The notes: generated by a model not told the origin, from the letters alone. DNA of 64,000 nt from Stratiolaelaps scimitus (GCA_019614645.1 JABWDB010000013.1:5260501-5324500), one strand, 5' to 3'; positions 13,001 through 25,808 are shown, counted from the stretch's first letter. Numbers and translations: made by a program.

Positions 13001-14140
13001 ATATATATATTGATAGTCGAGTATATAAATATACTTACGAGTGATACTCGACGCAAACGTGGTTCATCGAGGCTATGGGGAGAATATTTCTTCACCCAGA
13101 ATTAGAGTTTCTCCGGTTAGGCTATCAAGGTCAGCCGGGCCTTCCGGGCAACCGAACAGAGAGCGATACCAATGGAGGGCAATTACGACGAAGGACGAGA
13201 GACAGAGGGAACAGTGTGTGATAGAAAGAATTATACCCCCTGAACTCTTTACCTCTAGGCTGGGACCATACTAAACGCTGATGTGGTCTCGCTCTCATTG
13301 GACTACCTTTATCCGCATAAAGAGAGTGGGGCTTGTACACGTCGAGATTTGCCGCTTTTGTTAAAAGTGCAGTCGACCAACGAAGCGACTCGCTCACAAC
13401 TACTCTCGAAGTCACACTATACAGTACCCATATCGGGAAGTATGACTGCTATCGAGGTTGGGTAACGATAAGAACACACAACGCACAGGCGATTGTTAGG
13501 GGTCTCAATTCGATACGAGTCGTAAAAATGAGTTTCCGTAGAAACGCGTGCTCACATGAAGAGCGAAAGTCGGCCGGCACGCTTGTTCGAGCGCCACCCT
13601 CATTTTTTCTATGTCTCACAAAATCACCTCATCTGTCCTTGTCTTGTCCTGTCTTGATTTGCTTTGCTTGGCGCCCTCTTAACCATCGGGAGTAGGTTAG
13701 GTAGGTCGTACTCATGTTCCTTCGTCCTGCAGTGAGACAGGAGAGAAAAGCTTCTCTCCACATTCCGCGACGACGAGGACCACACTTAACGTAAGTGCGT
13801 TATGAAATGACCCCGGGCAAAGGAGCCCGGGTCGGTGCGAGCCACTGCTATTACTACTACCGAGACTATTGTGAGCCGCTGCCTCTCCGATTCGGCTAAC
13901 CCAGCGGCCAACTGCCCGCGGTTTGTAGCACCCCGATACCTATTACCAACACCCTTCCAGTTGCCCCAGCATCTGCGCCCTATCTCGCCGCTGTAACCCC
14001 TAGCGCGGTCGGCGCAATAGAGAACCTCCCCGCTCTATGCCTCTTCAACGGTGCGGCCGACGAGCCTTAACGTTTATGGCGGTCGAGCTTTCCAAAGGTG
14101 GCCGCCAACGAGGCTCAGACAGGTCGGTATTAGGTGTATG
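10041..14140. other. long gene-poor stretch with TA microsatellites
   Basis: No complete gene is recognised. (TA)n runs lie at about 10789-10805, 11707-11733, 11977-12005, 12061-12084 and 12990-13010. One possible first exon (10645-10734) is listed separately. The part from 13780 to 14110 is GC-rich and ends with CAAAGGTGGCCGCC, a short motif also seen near 16491 and, less fully, at the start of the S4 copies. Confidence 0.5.
10645..10734 (+). CDS. possible isolated first coding exon
   Basis: An ATG in a good context (A at -3) opens a 30-codon frame that runs without a stop into a strong splice donor, CCG then GTGAGTAC. The peptide is charged and amphipathic (ILEREQEKLKGLC). The preceding in-frame codon series contains a stop, so the ATG would be the true start. 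I found no partner acceptor exon with matching phase, so this could equally be a chance pairing. Confidence 0.18.
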
Positions 14141-14575
14141 TACAGGGTGTTCGTAATGTACCCCTATGGAATAACCATATGGGAGACTAACGAGGTTCCG
14201 ACGGGGCCGATGAGGGCTAACCTCATGTGCTTTGTGCCTTTTCTGTAAATGCTTGGTTAACTGATTTCAATACGCTTATTTCAATACAAAAGTAGAAGAT
14301 GTGAAATCTACAGACAATTCAATGAGACGAGTCACGTTTTGCTTATAATCTCAAAGGTCTTAAAATTCAAGGTCCTAAAAACGAAGAGGTCCCACATCCC
14401 ACATCTAACATTCTATTTTCGCCTGATATTTTTCTAGTCCTCTTTTGGTCAAAGTTGCACGTTACTATGTAAATATGTATTTACAGAAAAAAAGGAACGG
14501 AAAAAACGCGCGGGCCACTATCGTCAACCTCTGGTTAGTTCCCCTTAGGTTGCGAAACTTTACGAACACCCTGTA
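14141..14575. mobile_element. MITE with TA-flanked terminal inverted repeats
   Basis: The ends are TACAGGGTGTTCGTAA-T-GT at 14141-14159 and its inverted partner (reading TACAGGGTGTTCGTAA-A-GT on minus) ending at 14575, so 18 of 19 positions pair. Weaker inverted similarity continues inward (GGGAGACTAACGAGGTT against GGGGAACTAACCAGAGGTT). The outermost TA on each side would be the target duplication typical of Tc1/mariner-type elements, leaving CAGGGTGTTCG termini. No transposase frame lies inside, so the element is non-autonomous. Confidence 0.75.
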
Positions 14576-15389
14576 GCTCCTGGATAGGCATTCCGCCGAG
14601 GGAGCGCAGTAGGCGATATATCTGCCTCTGCAACGCCCATAAAAGCTGCTATACTGAAAAGAAAGGTGACGTCCGGCTGAACGTTGTCTAACCGGGGGCT
14701 GGCCCAGCTCGCGACACTGAGTCGGTTATATATAGGTGTATGTGTGGCTCTACTGCCCTTAGCACATCAGAGTCGCGAGCCGCCTGGTCATATTGCTGAA
14801 CAAAACATTTTTTTCGCGCGGGGGAACGCGTTTACGTCGCATGTTGTCTGTGGTTTACCACAGTCCTACAGAACACCCGGCATGCGGTGGAGCCGGCTTT
14901 CGGAGGGCACAGTCCGAAGCAAATCGGGGTAGAACGAGGGAACGTACAAGTGCGAAACGGACGAAGCCGTTTGCGGGGCGGGGGTGAAGTCGTTGAAGGA
15001 TCGAGGACCCGGGTACAGCACCCTGTACCCTGACAGGTGTGCGACACGAGGTGGCAGAAACGTTGACAGGAATCGGAGCCAATCGACATCATTTTCGGAT
15101 GCCTGACCACGCCGGGACCGTAGTCGCGGGCCCGATAGGAGACTATCGAGTTTCTCTCTTCACCACTGATTGTCCATGCCTGAGTTGGGAAAGAACATTG
15201 GAAGTCGGCTTGACCAGACCTGTCAGAATAGGATCCACACACGCGGCAAAAAAAACAGAGCGTGGAACAGATCCGGTGGTGCATTGCTGGCCAAGCGTAC
15301 TAATCTTGAGCAACTTGTCAGGTTGTCCCGTTCGACCTCTCCGGGTCGATCTGTCTGTTGCTTGCTGCATGCGATGTCTTGATGCCGAA
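14576..15389. other. no gene recognised; overlapping open frames on both strands
   Basis: Moderately GC-rich. Frames of about 150 codons overlap on opposite strands (14832-15284 minus and 15039-15515 plus), with no domain, no splice pairing and no composition favouring either. I treat both as chance. Confidence 0.4.
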
Positions 15390-15482
15390 TATGTATACGC
15401 TTGTTATGGCACTGGTGATAACAACGAATTGGACGTTAAATGTTGGCTGTGGGCCAGCCCGGAAAATTTATTATATATTAAG
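15390..15482 (+). repeat. S2 element, copy at 15.4 kb
   Basis: The 3' S2 blocks are present: GGACGTTAAATGTTGGCTGT, then GGGCCAGCCCGGAAAAT and TTATTATA. The 5' half is not recognisable. Confidence 0.65.
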
Positions 15483-15588
15483 AACGAATTGCTCAGAGGT
15501 ACTTCTTGGAGTTAGGCTTCCTATTCGCGTGATACTAAATTGAATAGTGCTTTACGTAGAATGGTAAGACAATTATGGAACGATGCTG

Positions 15589-15633
15589 AAATGTCAATTA
15601 GATATGGTGACATATCATATCTAATTGACATTT
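15589..15633. repeat. perfect 18-bp hairpin
   Basis: AAATGTCAATTAGATATG at 15589-15606 is exactly complementary to 15616-15633, leaving a 9-base loop. It is followed within 40 bases by a second hairpin. Both lie in an open frame (15540-15881, plus) of unknown significance. Confidence 0.9.
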
Positions 15634-15666
15634 TATTATCATTTTTCGAGCAAACGGGTCCAGCCA

Positions 15667-15713
15667 GGACCATAATAGGTCATGATTCCGTGTGGGTCAC
15701 GGAATTATGGTCC
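15667..15713. repeat. hairpin with one 8-base bulge
   Basis: GGACCATA at 15667-15674 pairs with TATGGTCC at 15706-15713, and ATTCCGTG at 15685-15692 pairs with CACGGAAT at 15698-15705. The loop is 5 bases. The unpaired bases are only on the left arm. Confidence 0.85.
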
Positions 15714-15884
15714 ACTTTGCGATGCCTCATGTCTGTTATGGTTTCGTTTATACAAATGCGTCAACATGGACTCAACGCCGTCGCCGATAGAGATTATTTG
15801 ATTTTATTTAAGGATCTTTTGACAAAAACAAATGCTCAAGTAAATAAAACAAAAAGATTACGTTCGAGCAGTTCACTATGACAG

Positions 15885-17430
15885 TAGCCACCTGAGAAAG
15901 CCACCTTATCAAGGCCCGTCTTCAGACAATGAAAGATGTGCTTGATACACGTGATAGCTTGCTTCGGATGACAGATAGGATTCATGGCCAAAACGAAAGT
16001 AGCTTATGATTATAGCCAGAGCACGCCACATATCTGTGACGAGAAACCTAAAAAAGAAGAAACCTAAACAACATGGAAGAGTGGTTAGAGTTTGTAAATT
16101 TTTTCCTTTACATTCATGATAGCGCATATCAGACATCAAGCCTAGTTCAGACCACGAGTGCGTGGAACGGATCTGCCGCAAGATCTTATGAAAAGACGGC
16201 GGAGAGATGGAACTATATACATCTTGCAAGGCGTTCAGATAGAGGTGGAGCTAGCTATAATAGAAATTAATATGTGAGCCACTTTTGGAGGTATTTACGT
16301 GAAGAGATGAACTCGAACTGAAGAGAAGCTCAACAGTGGAATCAAACGGCCTATACTTTTCTTGCTGAGGAAGTGCTTTAAACCATTGCTACAAAGCTCA
16401 CACAGCAGAGTCCCAGGGTTCGATTACTCGGCTGCGCTTGCCCACCCCTTCAAGGCAATACACTAAAACGAGAGTTCTCTATTAATTTTCAAAGGTGGCC
16501 GCCGGCCATATGACCGCACAGCTGAATTGTGTATACTTACTCTGAATCGATGTGGCCATTGTCGTTACACTACATTGCAACATTTGATTCAATGCTCGCC
16601 TGAGATATTGCAATGAGGCATCGCATTGCTGGTATTTATAACGCGTCGAAAACCTGTGACGGCAGCCGACGACTTGCACTGCCCGGATGTATAGGTTTTG
16701 CTTGTTCTACCCTGCCTGCTACACTACGACACAAAAATAAACGATTAATTTAACGGGAGACATTTTCTTCTCTCGGGTGTGCTTCCCTTTAAAATTACTG
16801 TGTAATTAATTACGGCAGCATATGATGGAACCAGTGGACCACATATTTAATTCGTGTAATTTTGAATATCATACAGTTTCAGAGTTCTCGCCCTCGAAGT
16901 CCTCCCCTTCTTTTGCTTGCCTCACGTATGTACGGCATCCATATCGTATAGTCAGTACATAGTCCGATGATGGAAGGCCCTGCTGGAAAGCCTGTTGCTG
17001 GCGTATCATCAATCACCTATGAATTTCTGTGTGCCGTTAGTGTCTGTACCATGAACATCAGAAGTGGTACGGTGCGAGAAACGCAGCACGGGTAGCAAAA
17101 GGTACTATGCATAGCACTACATTAAATCAATTTAGTTTTGGTTCGTCTCCGGAAGATCAATCATGGCGGTCGGGTGACCGACCGACCGGCCGGTGGGTGA
17201 AGCGACCCCTTATGCTTGACAAACAGCAAAATAGGGGTAACATTTGAGGCGGACCCGACATTTGAAGTTAGAACGGTCGAGACTGCAAAATGCTTGTTCA
17301 ATCTGCTACCCTGTATCAAATCATATCTCGCATCCCATTAGACGCAATGGGGTCGAAGAGTTCAGCTTATCTGGATCTCAAATTGAGGCTAGCTTGTTGC
17401 TTGTAGGTTGGCTTTCTTAGGCAGTGTGTC
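15885..17430. other. no gene; one weak tRNA-like SINE remnant
   Basis: GGTTCGATTAC at about 16432-16442, preceded 50 bases earlier by GCTTTAAACCATTGCTAC, resembles box B and a degenerate box A of an old tRNA-derived SINE. Nothing else is recognised. Confidence 0.35.
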
Positions 17431-17441
17431 CTATGGAATTA

Positions 17442-18361
17442 TTAGGTTGAGCCGAAAAAAAACGCACTCATATTGTCTTGCGCCAAATTCTTATTTCTGG
17501 CCGGTTTGAAATCAGATTTGGCGGGTAGTGAGACACAACAATTATCAAGCAGACGGCGTGAAAGCCGCTAGCATTTGCCCATCCCTCAGAGCATCCCTCA
17601 GACTTGCATTTTCACAAGGAAAGTACTCGGTCCTGGCCAACTGAAAATGCGAGTGAGGAGTGTTCGCGAGACAATTCGAAGATATATAGGCAGCAAAAGA
17701 GTCACTTAGAGAATACTGTTCTAGTGGACGAGACATGGCTCAGCCTGTATAGGGGACCGGAAATAGATCAAGTGAAACAGTGGCTACGACCAGGTGAACT
17801 GACAATGGCGGTAGCAGTACCAAATAGATTCGAGCCTAAAGTTATGGTAGCACTTGCCCTGGATTTCAATGGAATTTACTACTACGAGATTTTGGGCCCA
17901 AATAAAAAAATGGACTCGACTAGATATCTCGAGTTCTTGAAAGGACTCATGAATAATTGGCATGGCGATAGGAAGCACCGAGTGTGGCTGCTGCTCGATG
18001 ACAATGCTAGGGCACATCGTAGCAATGAATTACGTTCTGGCTTAAGGCCAACAAGATTGAGCGATGGCTTCACCCCCCTATTCTCCCGATTTATGTCCGT
18101 GTAACTATGGTTGCTTCCATCGATTAAAGAGGGCTATAGGTGGCCAAATTATGCAAACATCTGTTTACTCCGAGACGCCTTAAATAACAAAGTTAGAAAT
18201 GGTGCATTCCTAACCGTTAGAAGGCTACCAGAACTCTGGGACCAGTGTACAAATAAAAGAGGTGCATACTGCTAATTCATACTAAAAGATCTTTGTTTTC
18301 ACTTACTTAGTTTAGCCAATATTGAAATTTATATTTGTGCGGTTTTCTTGGGTCAACCTAA
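17442..18361 (+). mobile_element. mariner-family transposon, inactivated
   Basis: The terminal inverted repeats begin TTAGGTTGAGCCGAAAA at 17442 and, read inward from 18361, TTAGGTTGACCCAAGAAAACC. Both ends abut TA dinucleotides (17440-17441 and 18362-18363), the usual mariner target duplication. The element is 920 bp, against about 1.3 kb for complete relatives, and the region for the N-terminal DNA-binding domain is missing. The transposase remnant it carries is listed separately. Confidence 0.92.
17604..18150 (+). pseudogene. mariner transposase remnant, DD34N, frameshifted
   Basis: From about 17730 the frame carries mariner catalytic-core landmarks. DETWLSLYRG contains the first acidic residue. 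WLLLDDNARAHRS (about 17985-18025) contains the second. A frameshift near 18070 moves the reading frame to HPPYSPDLCPC followed by NYGCF. Counting 34 residues from the second Asp lands on the Asn of NYG (codon AAC at 18103-18105), where active mariners carry Asp. The enzyme is therefore dead three times over: missing N-terminus, frameshift, and loss of the third catalytic residue. Confidence 0.9.
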
Positions 18362-18363
18362 TA

Positions 18364-21300
18364 GTATCGGTTGTACGCTCTACATATAGACTGGGGAATG
18401 ACAAGCTGACTTTGGGAGGTTGCTGGTATCGATTAAAACGTAGTTTCAGAGGGTTCGAGAGCTGAGTATATTCAATGTTGTAAGCTTAATACATAACCTA
18501 ATAATTTAATAGCATATTGATAGCAATACTGAGAACATGCGTTAATAAATGTCAGTTTACAGAAGATAGCGTATCTTTTTAAAGTAGTGCATTTTCAGAA
18601 GATACAAGTTGCCTCTGAAGCGAGACAATGAGAGTCTCATATCAGCTGTCCACGTAGTTTGAGAGGCGAAAGGTGTCAACTTTCATATGATTAGTTAGCG
18701 GCTAATGATATTCGTGAACTTGATCCCGCTAAGTTTAAATCCATAGGGAGCGTTCAAATAGCGACTTAAAGCAATCTGAAAAATAGCAGCGCCGTAATTT
18801 ACAGTATTTCCAAGGCTCTCTTATCTTTTTCCTACGAGATGATTCTGGCGCCTGGACGGAAACGAACATCAGCCAATTGTTTCAGCGTACCAGCATCAAG
18901 TGGATGTCAACAGGGCTTCAAGTAACAAGCCAATTTTGCTTGCCACCTTCCGTCTACCGGGGCCAGAGGCTTGCCGGCCACAACCTTGCAATTTCTCAGT
19001 TGCCCCGCAATAGACAGGCCAATCAAGTTCGGCAGACGTGAAAAGCAATATGTTTTTAGTCTTCGAACTCGTTTCCGTGATCACAATAACGAGCTTGGTA
19101 AGCAACACCGAGTTATTAGTGGACACAGTCAGAGAGAGGTACTCTGACACAGGAATTTCAAATATATTGCTTATTCATTGCCTACGGCCAATTTAGCTAG
19201 ACATCGCGGCCGATAAGTACCGGCTGTTGTACGGGCGTAACTGGTGCCTAAGCTGAGCCACATTGTTTGTGTCATGGTCGTAATGTAAGCTCAGAATGAT
19301 ATAGCGGATGCTGAAATTGGCTAGAAGAGAATGGAAATCAGATCTAGAGAGTGCTGACGGCCTAAGTCGTCACGCAAAGGCCAGTCTTGAAATTTGAACA
19401 AATACAAGGTCTTGATAACGAGTATTAACTCGAAAACAAAGTACTGTATATCAACTTTGAACTACTCCAATTTAGACAAGAAGGACAGAATATGCTTGAA
19501 ACTTGGCAGGCTCATTCTCTCATCCATTGTGCGTTCCTTCGCAATATGATGGCTAAGGTGTGCTAGAATTTTCACACAAAATAAGTCATAAGACTTCATA
19601 TCTTTTAAAGGATATTCCCACATAGCGATAAACCTTTAAACATGATGACAACAAGTATTTGCTACGTTATTTTACATCACTAATATATCAAATAGTATTG
19701 GCACTAAAAAAAGCAGTTTATTAAGGCCACTTATGTACGGCGTTAGAAAGCGGCTCAGTTCTTGCCCTCGTAAAACACTGGAATCATGCCCGAATAACAA
19801 ACGAAGCCTAATTGGTCAGCCAATAATCACTATATACAACATCACTAGACGGCAATGGCTTCCGTTATGGACATACCGAAATGGACACCACTTAATATTC
19901 ATAGAGGATTAGCTCACTTATTGCTCGGTGGTACCGAGCGATACTCCGTACTACTGTAAATCCTCGTAACACAAACATATAAGTCTAACGCCACACGACG
20001 TCAGGTACGGACCATATTGATTAACTCGAATCAAAGCAAACCTTATGGGACCTCGGATAGGGTACGGCCGGCCGAATGGCGATACGAATCGGCTAATCGT
20101 ATCGGAAAATTGCGGTTAGTTATAGTGTTACATGTGCAATTTCCGAGATATCTCGGCTGCTCTATGGTCAGCTAGGTAACAAATGAGTCGAAGTCGTTGC
20201 CGCCTTAATTGTATATGGTGTTACGTCCTAACAAAGTCATGTGGTTGGCGCGCGACGTTTCGGAGAATCCGTTTTCCTCTGAAGCAATTCTCTGGGGCTA
20301 GCCTGATACAACTCGAGGGAGCGTGCAGATGAGAGAAGTACATGAACGTAGCGTAGTAAAATCCCGAGCCAGAGTGATATTTTCCTAGAAATATCACTGC
20401 TGCGTCCGACCTCCTAGGGTCATCAGCTCCTACTAGAGGTGATATTGCTTTAGAAGACGGTGAAGGTATGTTATATAGCATGTGCCTTGCATCGTAACGG
20501 AATAATATGAAAATCATCTATCCCACATGTTTCGTATACTCTGGCTGTTTTCCTTTTTCGTCATCTACAGCATTTTCTGTTTCAAATAGAGTTCAACACA
20601 GCGAAGTAAACTGACCGATTAAGATGTTTTATTAGCAAGGCTTGCACCCTGCCAATCGATAGATAACCATGCTCATGTTATCTCAAACGTCACGAGCGTC
20701 TAGAAATCTGAGAATCGTGGCAATTTTTAGTTAAAATTTAGCCGTACTGCTATTATTTTCAGGACATACAGTCTTTTCATCAATTTTCCTATACTGATTA
20801 TACACACAGGGCTTTCTCCTCTGGAAGACGAAGCATGAGCGAGAGCGTAGAAATGGCAACTAGAGAGGCTAACTCAGTGAACTAGGCAAGGTAAGGAAGG
20901 CTTGGTATTAACAAGTACGATTGGGTTGTCTGTCCTCTTCCGACGACGAAAACACCGTTAGGTTGGTTTCCGTTCGGCGCATCATGGAGTGTCAGCTGCA
21001 AGCCAATGCATTCGCCGCTCGTATCGCTGACCTCTCAACGATAATCCCTTCACAAGGACGACTTGGTAAGGAGCAGCGTAAGGGCCACCCTTCGCATGTT
21101 CTAACTATCATTTTCCCGATCACTGAGCGCATTTCCTACCATATCGCTCGACGGACTATTGTTGGTCAACTCCTGTCCAACAGATGCAGTACTCCCTGCG
21201 TTCTCTCCCCCCCCCTTCCTTCTGACAGGGTAATTGACAAGAAATACATATCGTGGTCGTTTCTTGCCATCCTGCGATCGGATCACAGTGGAGGAGATCC

Positions 21301-24117
21301 TATAGGCTCTCTTGCACGAGCGACCGAATCGCTGGTTCTTTGCCGGCTGCAGCTGATGATAAACTTCCTCCTGCTGTCTTTCTGACTCGTTCCATTTCTC
21401 TTTTTCTCATTTTCTCGCTTCGACTCAACTACTGCCCCCTCATACTGAGCCAAGTTAGGCATTGACGAAACTTTACTGAGATGATATGCCTCACACACGT
21501 TCAGCTGCTCCTGCCACTGCTCGCAAGCTAGTGTTATGGAGCCACATGAGTTAGCGATACTGGCACGGTATCGAGTTAACGGAAAGTCCGTCAGGCACGC
21601 CGCTATCCTCGCGCACTGCCCCTACCACGAGGTCCCAAATCCGAGGTGGCTCAGTCGCAGGATTGTCAGTCGAGCGAACGCGGCTCGGGCATGGAACGTT
21701 GGTCGAACGTCTGGGTGTAGTCGCTTTTATGCACCGGGAGGGAAGGTTCGAGACTGGCACAATGGTCGAAACTTTGGGATCGGTAGTCATTTTCTGTGTG
21801 CGCACCAGTACGTCGCAACTTCCCAAAATGGCTGCTGCCGTTCAAAAAAATACTTGAAAGTCTTGGGAGGGACTCTTTCTGTTTGTTATAGGCATGGTGA
21901 GCGCGCAGTCTGAAAGCAGCACAGCGTCTGCGAATTGTGCAGGCTTGAGTAGGTGCTCGGTTCAGTTTAAAAGAACGTCTCTGTTACGTGAGTTAAAGGC
22001 AATTATAATATTAAGGTAACGAAGTGAGGTGCATAAGCATGTACACTTACCGGATACGGTGTGGTGTGGCCTACTTAAAATATCTTGGACTTTCCTTCTA
22101 CGCTTGATACATTGTGAAATTGCATCGTTCCCGGCTACGTCCCGGGATCGGTGAGCTTAGTTAGTACTAGTCGCAGGAACGGTGGCGTCACAAATCGCCG
22201 AGAAAGTACATGGCCTCCTGCTTGTGAGCTGATCACAGCCAATACGAAAAAACGAAGTGGTGCCAGAAGTATGTATGCACAGAAAGAATAGCCGATACAT
22301 TTCCACTGATTTTACTAACTTCCATCTCCGAAAGTATCTTATAGGGTGGGGTAAAAGCGGACCTACATTTGGGAAAGGTTGGGTACAGGATATAGTTAGG
22401 ACAAAAAAAAGGCTATATAGAAATCCTGCATTGGATTGAGCATTAGTCAATAGGCGCTTCCTCCCTAGCATGGCCTACTGAAAGATTAAAAGGGCATGAC
22501 TGAAACAGTTAAGGCATTTTTATTGCTTTTATTATTATTGTTCCAAAATAGGTATATAAACGTTACACGTTGGCAGAATTTCGTTTTTATTGCTGGCGGC
22601 ATCTCCACTCGAAAGCTGACCCAGTCAAAACAACAAAAATGAATCTCTCCTGCAAGACTACATCTCCAAAGTCCTAATAGCTTCCGGTTGTACCATCTGT
22701 TGTTCACGGGCAAAAATTCTTAATTTCCCTATACCATATAGTGGATCTACTATTTTGCGTATCGCAAGCTATTATCGTATGTACTATTTACCGGTCGTAC
22801 CGACCCTCGCCGACCGGTGATCCCGCGCCGATCGGCAGTCCGATAATAGAAGGTGTAATCGGAGCGGTCTCCGATCGGAAGTAGGATACAGAAATAGCAG
22901 CGAGAAGCAGAGAGAGGGGCGGTGGAATGAGCCAGAGAGGGAGAGAGAGAGAGAGGAATAGATAGAATGGTACGAAGAGACCGGGCCTTCCCTAAGAGAA
23001 CGGCTAGTGTCGTGATCCTTGAACTCCTCGGCAACACCCAGTGGACGACCAGGCGACCACCCCGCGGATAATGTGGCCAAAATCGACCACGTATGACGCA
23101 TCGAAGGAGAACCTGCCTCGTGCCACCTCGTTTCTCCCTAATGCAAATACTGCGGTGGCGTGGCTGTATCTGGGAAGAATCGAAGAATGGTGACCTTCAG
23201 GAGCGAAGGGTGATCCTAACAAGAAATGGGAGGAGGACAGCTCTTTTTGCGTCGTACTGTTGAAGAACGTGTCCTTCCACCGCAACACCAGAGATAGGAC
23301 GACCGCGTCTCTGATCTGAAGTTGTCATCCCATCCAACGATGGGAGTTAGCCTATGGATGGTCTGAGTCCTCAAGCTTTCGTTTTAATGTTTGTTCTGCT
23401 GAGTCATCACCTATCGGGACGATCCTGTGAACTTGTGAGTAGGCACGGCGCTCAGAATCTCAATCGTGCTCAATTCTGTGGCCTCCCTTTCGTACGCGTA
23501 TACTTGAGCTTCACCGTCGGAGAGTTCGGGCGTATGGGGTTGGCCTATTCGAGCTTCGCTTCTGAAGGTACGGCTGAAGTGTGGTCAGTGGAGAGCCCGT
23601 TTCTCCGCGATTTTTTTTCAATTTTGTCACCATTTTGGCACACTTGAACAAATGTCAAAAAAATAAAAAATCATAGGGGGCAGCATATAATCGGCGAGGT
23701 CGGCTGTGTACGGCGTATATGCAACCGAAAAAAAAAGGCTTGTAAATGAGCGTCAAAATAGTTACTTGCCAAGAAACGCTTTTAGAACGGTTCTCGGTGG
23801 TTTTCTCAATTGCCAAGCTCATATAATACATATTTTTTATTACAGGTCCAAGATGGCTACCAGCAGCATCTGCCAGAATTCGGCTCTTAATTCGTTAATT
23901 AGGAGATTTGATTTGGCAAGGATACGATTCGAAGCCCCTCTCCTTTTACCTGTATTGCGCAGACAGAAATTAAAGCTGCGTTCCTAGTTAGCTAACCTCA
24001 TACCACTTAACTGCTCCGTAGATTTGTGACTTACGTGTGCTATTCTCATAATATTAATAATAAGAATAATAATAATAATCAAATCAAGGGTCATGTGTTG
24101 TTATTGAGCATATTGAA
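18364..24117. other. long stretch without a recognised gene
   Basis: About 5.7 kb with only chance-length frames. The 20.9-23.3 kb part is less AT-rich and has CT/GA tracts (about 22880-22955). A short ATG frame at 20983 runs into a good splice donor (CTTG then GTAAGGAG, about 21065), but no partner exon was found. Nothing matches the repeat families named here. Confidence 0.45.
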
Positions 24118-24151
24118 TGGCACTAGCTCACTGTGTGTCGAGCTAGTGCCA
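24118..24151. repeat. perfect 12-bp hairpin
   Basis: TGGCACTAGCTC at 24118-24129 is exactly complementary to 24140-24151, with a 10-base loop. Outside it, TTGAGCA and TGCTCAA pair again at a distance. Confidence 0.85.
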
Positions 24152-25035
24152 TCGGAGCAAATCACACAAGTGCTCAATCATATTACAAAACTGGCTTCCT
24201 TCCATTTAGGGAAATACAGCGATACCGTGCTGTTAATGATTATTGTTGAGCTGAGCCACTTCCTCTCCTATCAACGACGAGGATATCCCACAACGCGAGT
24301 GGACGTATAACAACAGGAAGCTGTTGTTGGCTATTTCACTGCCATGTTTCAAGGCGCAGAACGATCCGCGAAACGCTTCATTGATCAACCTTCGATTTGC
24401 AAAGTTCCGCGCAAGACCAAACACGTGTTGATCGAAAACACGTAACCAGCTGATGGAAGTTATGATAAAATCGTATGAAGATTTACATTTCTCCACGACA
24501 AACAAGGAGAACAATTCGTTTCAGAGTGGCTACACTAAACGTTCGTTGCGCTTTTGATTAGCAATATTATAGACTTTGCTTATTCTTCCTCCGGTTGCAC
24601 ACATTCGCCAAGTGTTCAAAACTATAAGTGACAGACTTGACATGACGTGTTATTGTGTCACATTATCACACTAGCGTGTTTTTTTTTACTTAAATATATA
24701 TATATATATATATATATATCACTTCCTTCTATGTGTTACTATAGGTCATATATATATGTATCATATGGATCACAGTGGATGGAAATTACTTGTAATGTCC
24801 GACTTAGTAGTAAATAGTAACTTTCAATGGATGGTATGTAAAGTGCATAGGATACTTTTCGAACAAGCTTAAGTATCCATAAGTATTCAAGTTATTCCAC
24901 ATCTGTATCGTACTGGTATACTGCTGCTGCAGCTGATGACGGAGATCAAATTGCCTACAGTATTATTATCATATCGAAGGAACAATCATGCATAGCTTTT
25001 CGTAACTACATTGTTAGTGACAGCATCGTTAACTG
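24152..25035. other. no gene; TA microsatellite at 24693-24719
   Basis: AT-rich sequence without a recognisable frame, with a 13-unit (TA)n run. Confidence 0.5.
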
Positions 25036-25039
25036 ATGA

Positions 25040-25808
25040 TTGAAATGTAATAATTCCGTTTCAGTCAGCGCATCACATGCGCCATCTTCTTCGAGTCATC
25101 GTGATTTTTTTTCGATGGCACCACGTGGCCTTTTGTTAATATCCAGCATAGACGTGCAGAACAAAAGTCGGCCTACAAAAGATCCCTGAAGTACTCCAGA
25201 TGAGCACGTTTCAGGCGAGTAAAGTTAACTCTACATTTTGATTCTGAACTGTCTATTAGCTACTTAGTTATATATGCAATTAATCAACTTTTTATCTGCT
25301 TCTCTGGGCTTCGGAACTAAGCGGGGGTGCGAGACCCTATCAAACGCCATAGAGAAACCAAAGTATGTACAATTGAGTGTCATTTTTGTAAAATTGCAAA
25401 ACGCGCCCAACCCTGCACCATTCCAGCCAATTTAGTCGATGTAGATCTGCCTTTGGTAAAGCAGTGACGTCAGTCATCTGGCAAAGTTCAATGCAAGATC
25501 GTTGAAGGTGTGATCAACTACGATGTTCTCGAAAACAATGTATGCAAATGGTCTGACCTTGAATTATTCATAGTAGCGGTGCCATCTGAATTACTTGCAA
25601 GGGCACACCCGCAAAGTAGTCTTTAAAAGCCTCTGGCTTCACCTTGTCGGCGTAATACCAAGTTATCATCCACGCGTAAATCGCCTATCTTCTCGACACC
25701 GCGAATACGTTTATTCGCGTATCTGAGGAAGTCTTTCGGGTTCGTTGAAGGGAGCGCAGACTTTTCCACTGCCCTCAGCCTCATAGACGCTCCATACATG
25801 CGGACCAT
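25040..25808 (-). pseudogene. decayed LINE reverse transcriptase
   Basis: On minus, the linker NPKDFLRYANKRIRGVEKIG (about 25745-25680) matches the linker of the 9.55-kb remnant. After several frameshifts, MAFDRVSHPRLVPK (about 25360-25310) is the usual LINE palm motif SKAFDRVSHPRLL in slightly altered form. SGVLQGS and LLFCTSMLDI (about 25200-25140) correspond to the SGVPQGSVLGPLLF motif. Many stops interrupt it. Confidence 0.8.

Noticed and set aside
14832..15515. Overlapping 150- and 158-codon frames on opposite strands
   Set aside because: Neither has a recognisable fold, and the plus frame runs into an S2 repeat. At least one must be false and probably both are.
20921..21385. 154-codon plus frame
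   Set aside because: About the length expected a few times by chance in a window this size. No domain, although a donor-like GTAAGG lies inside.
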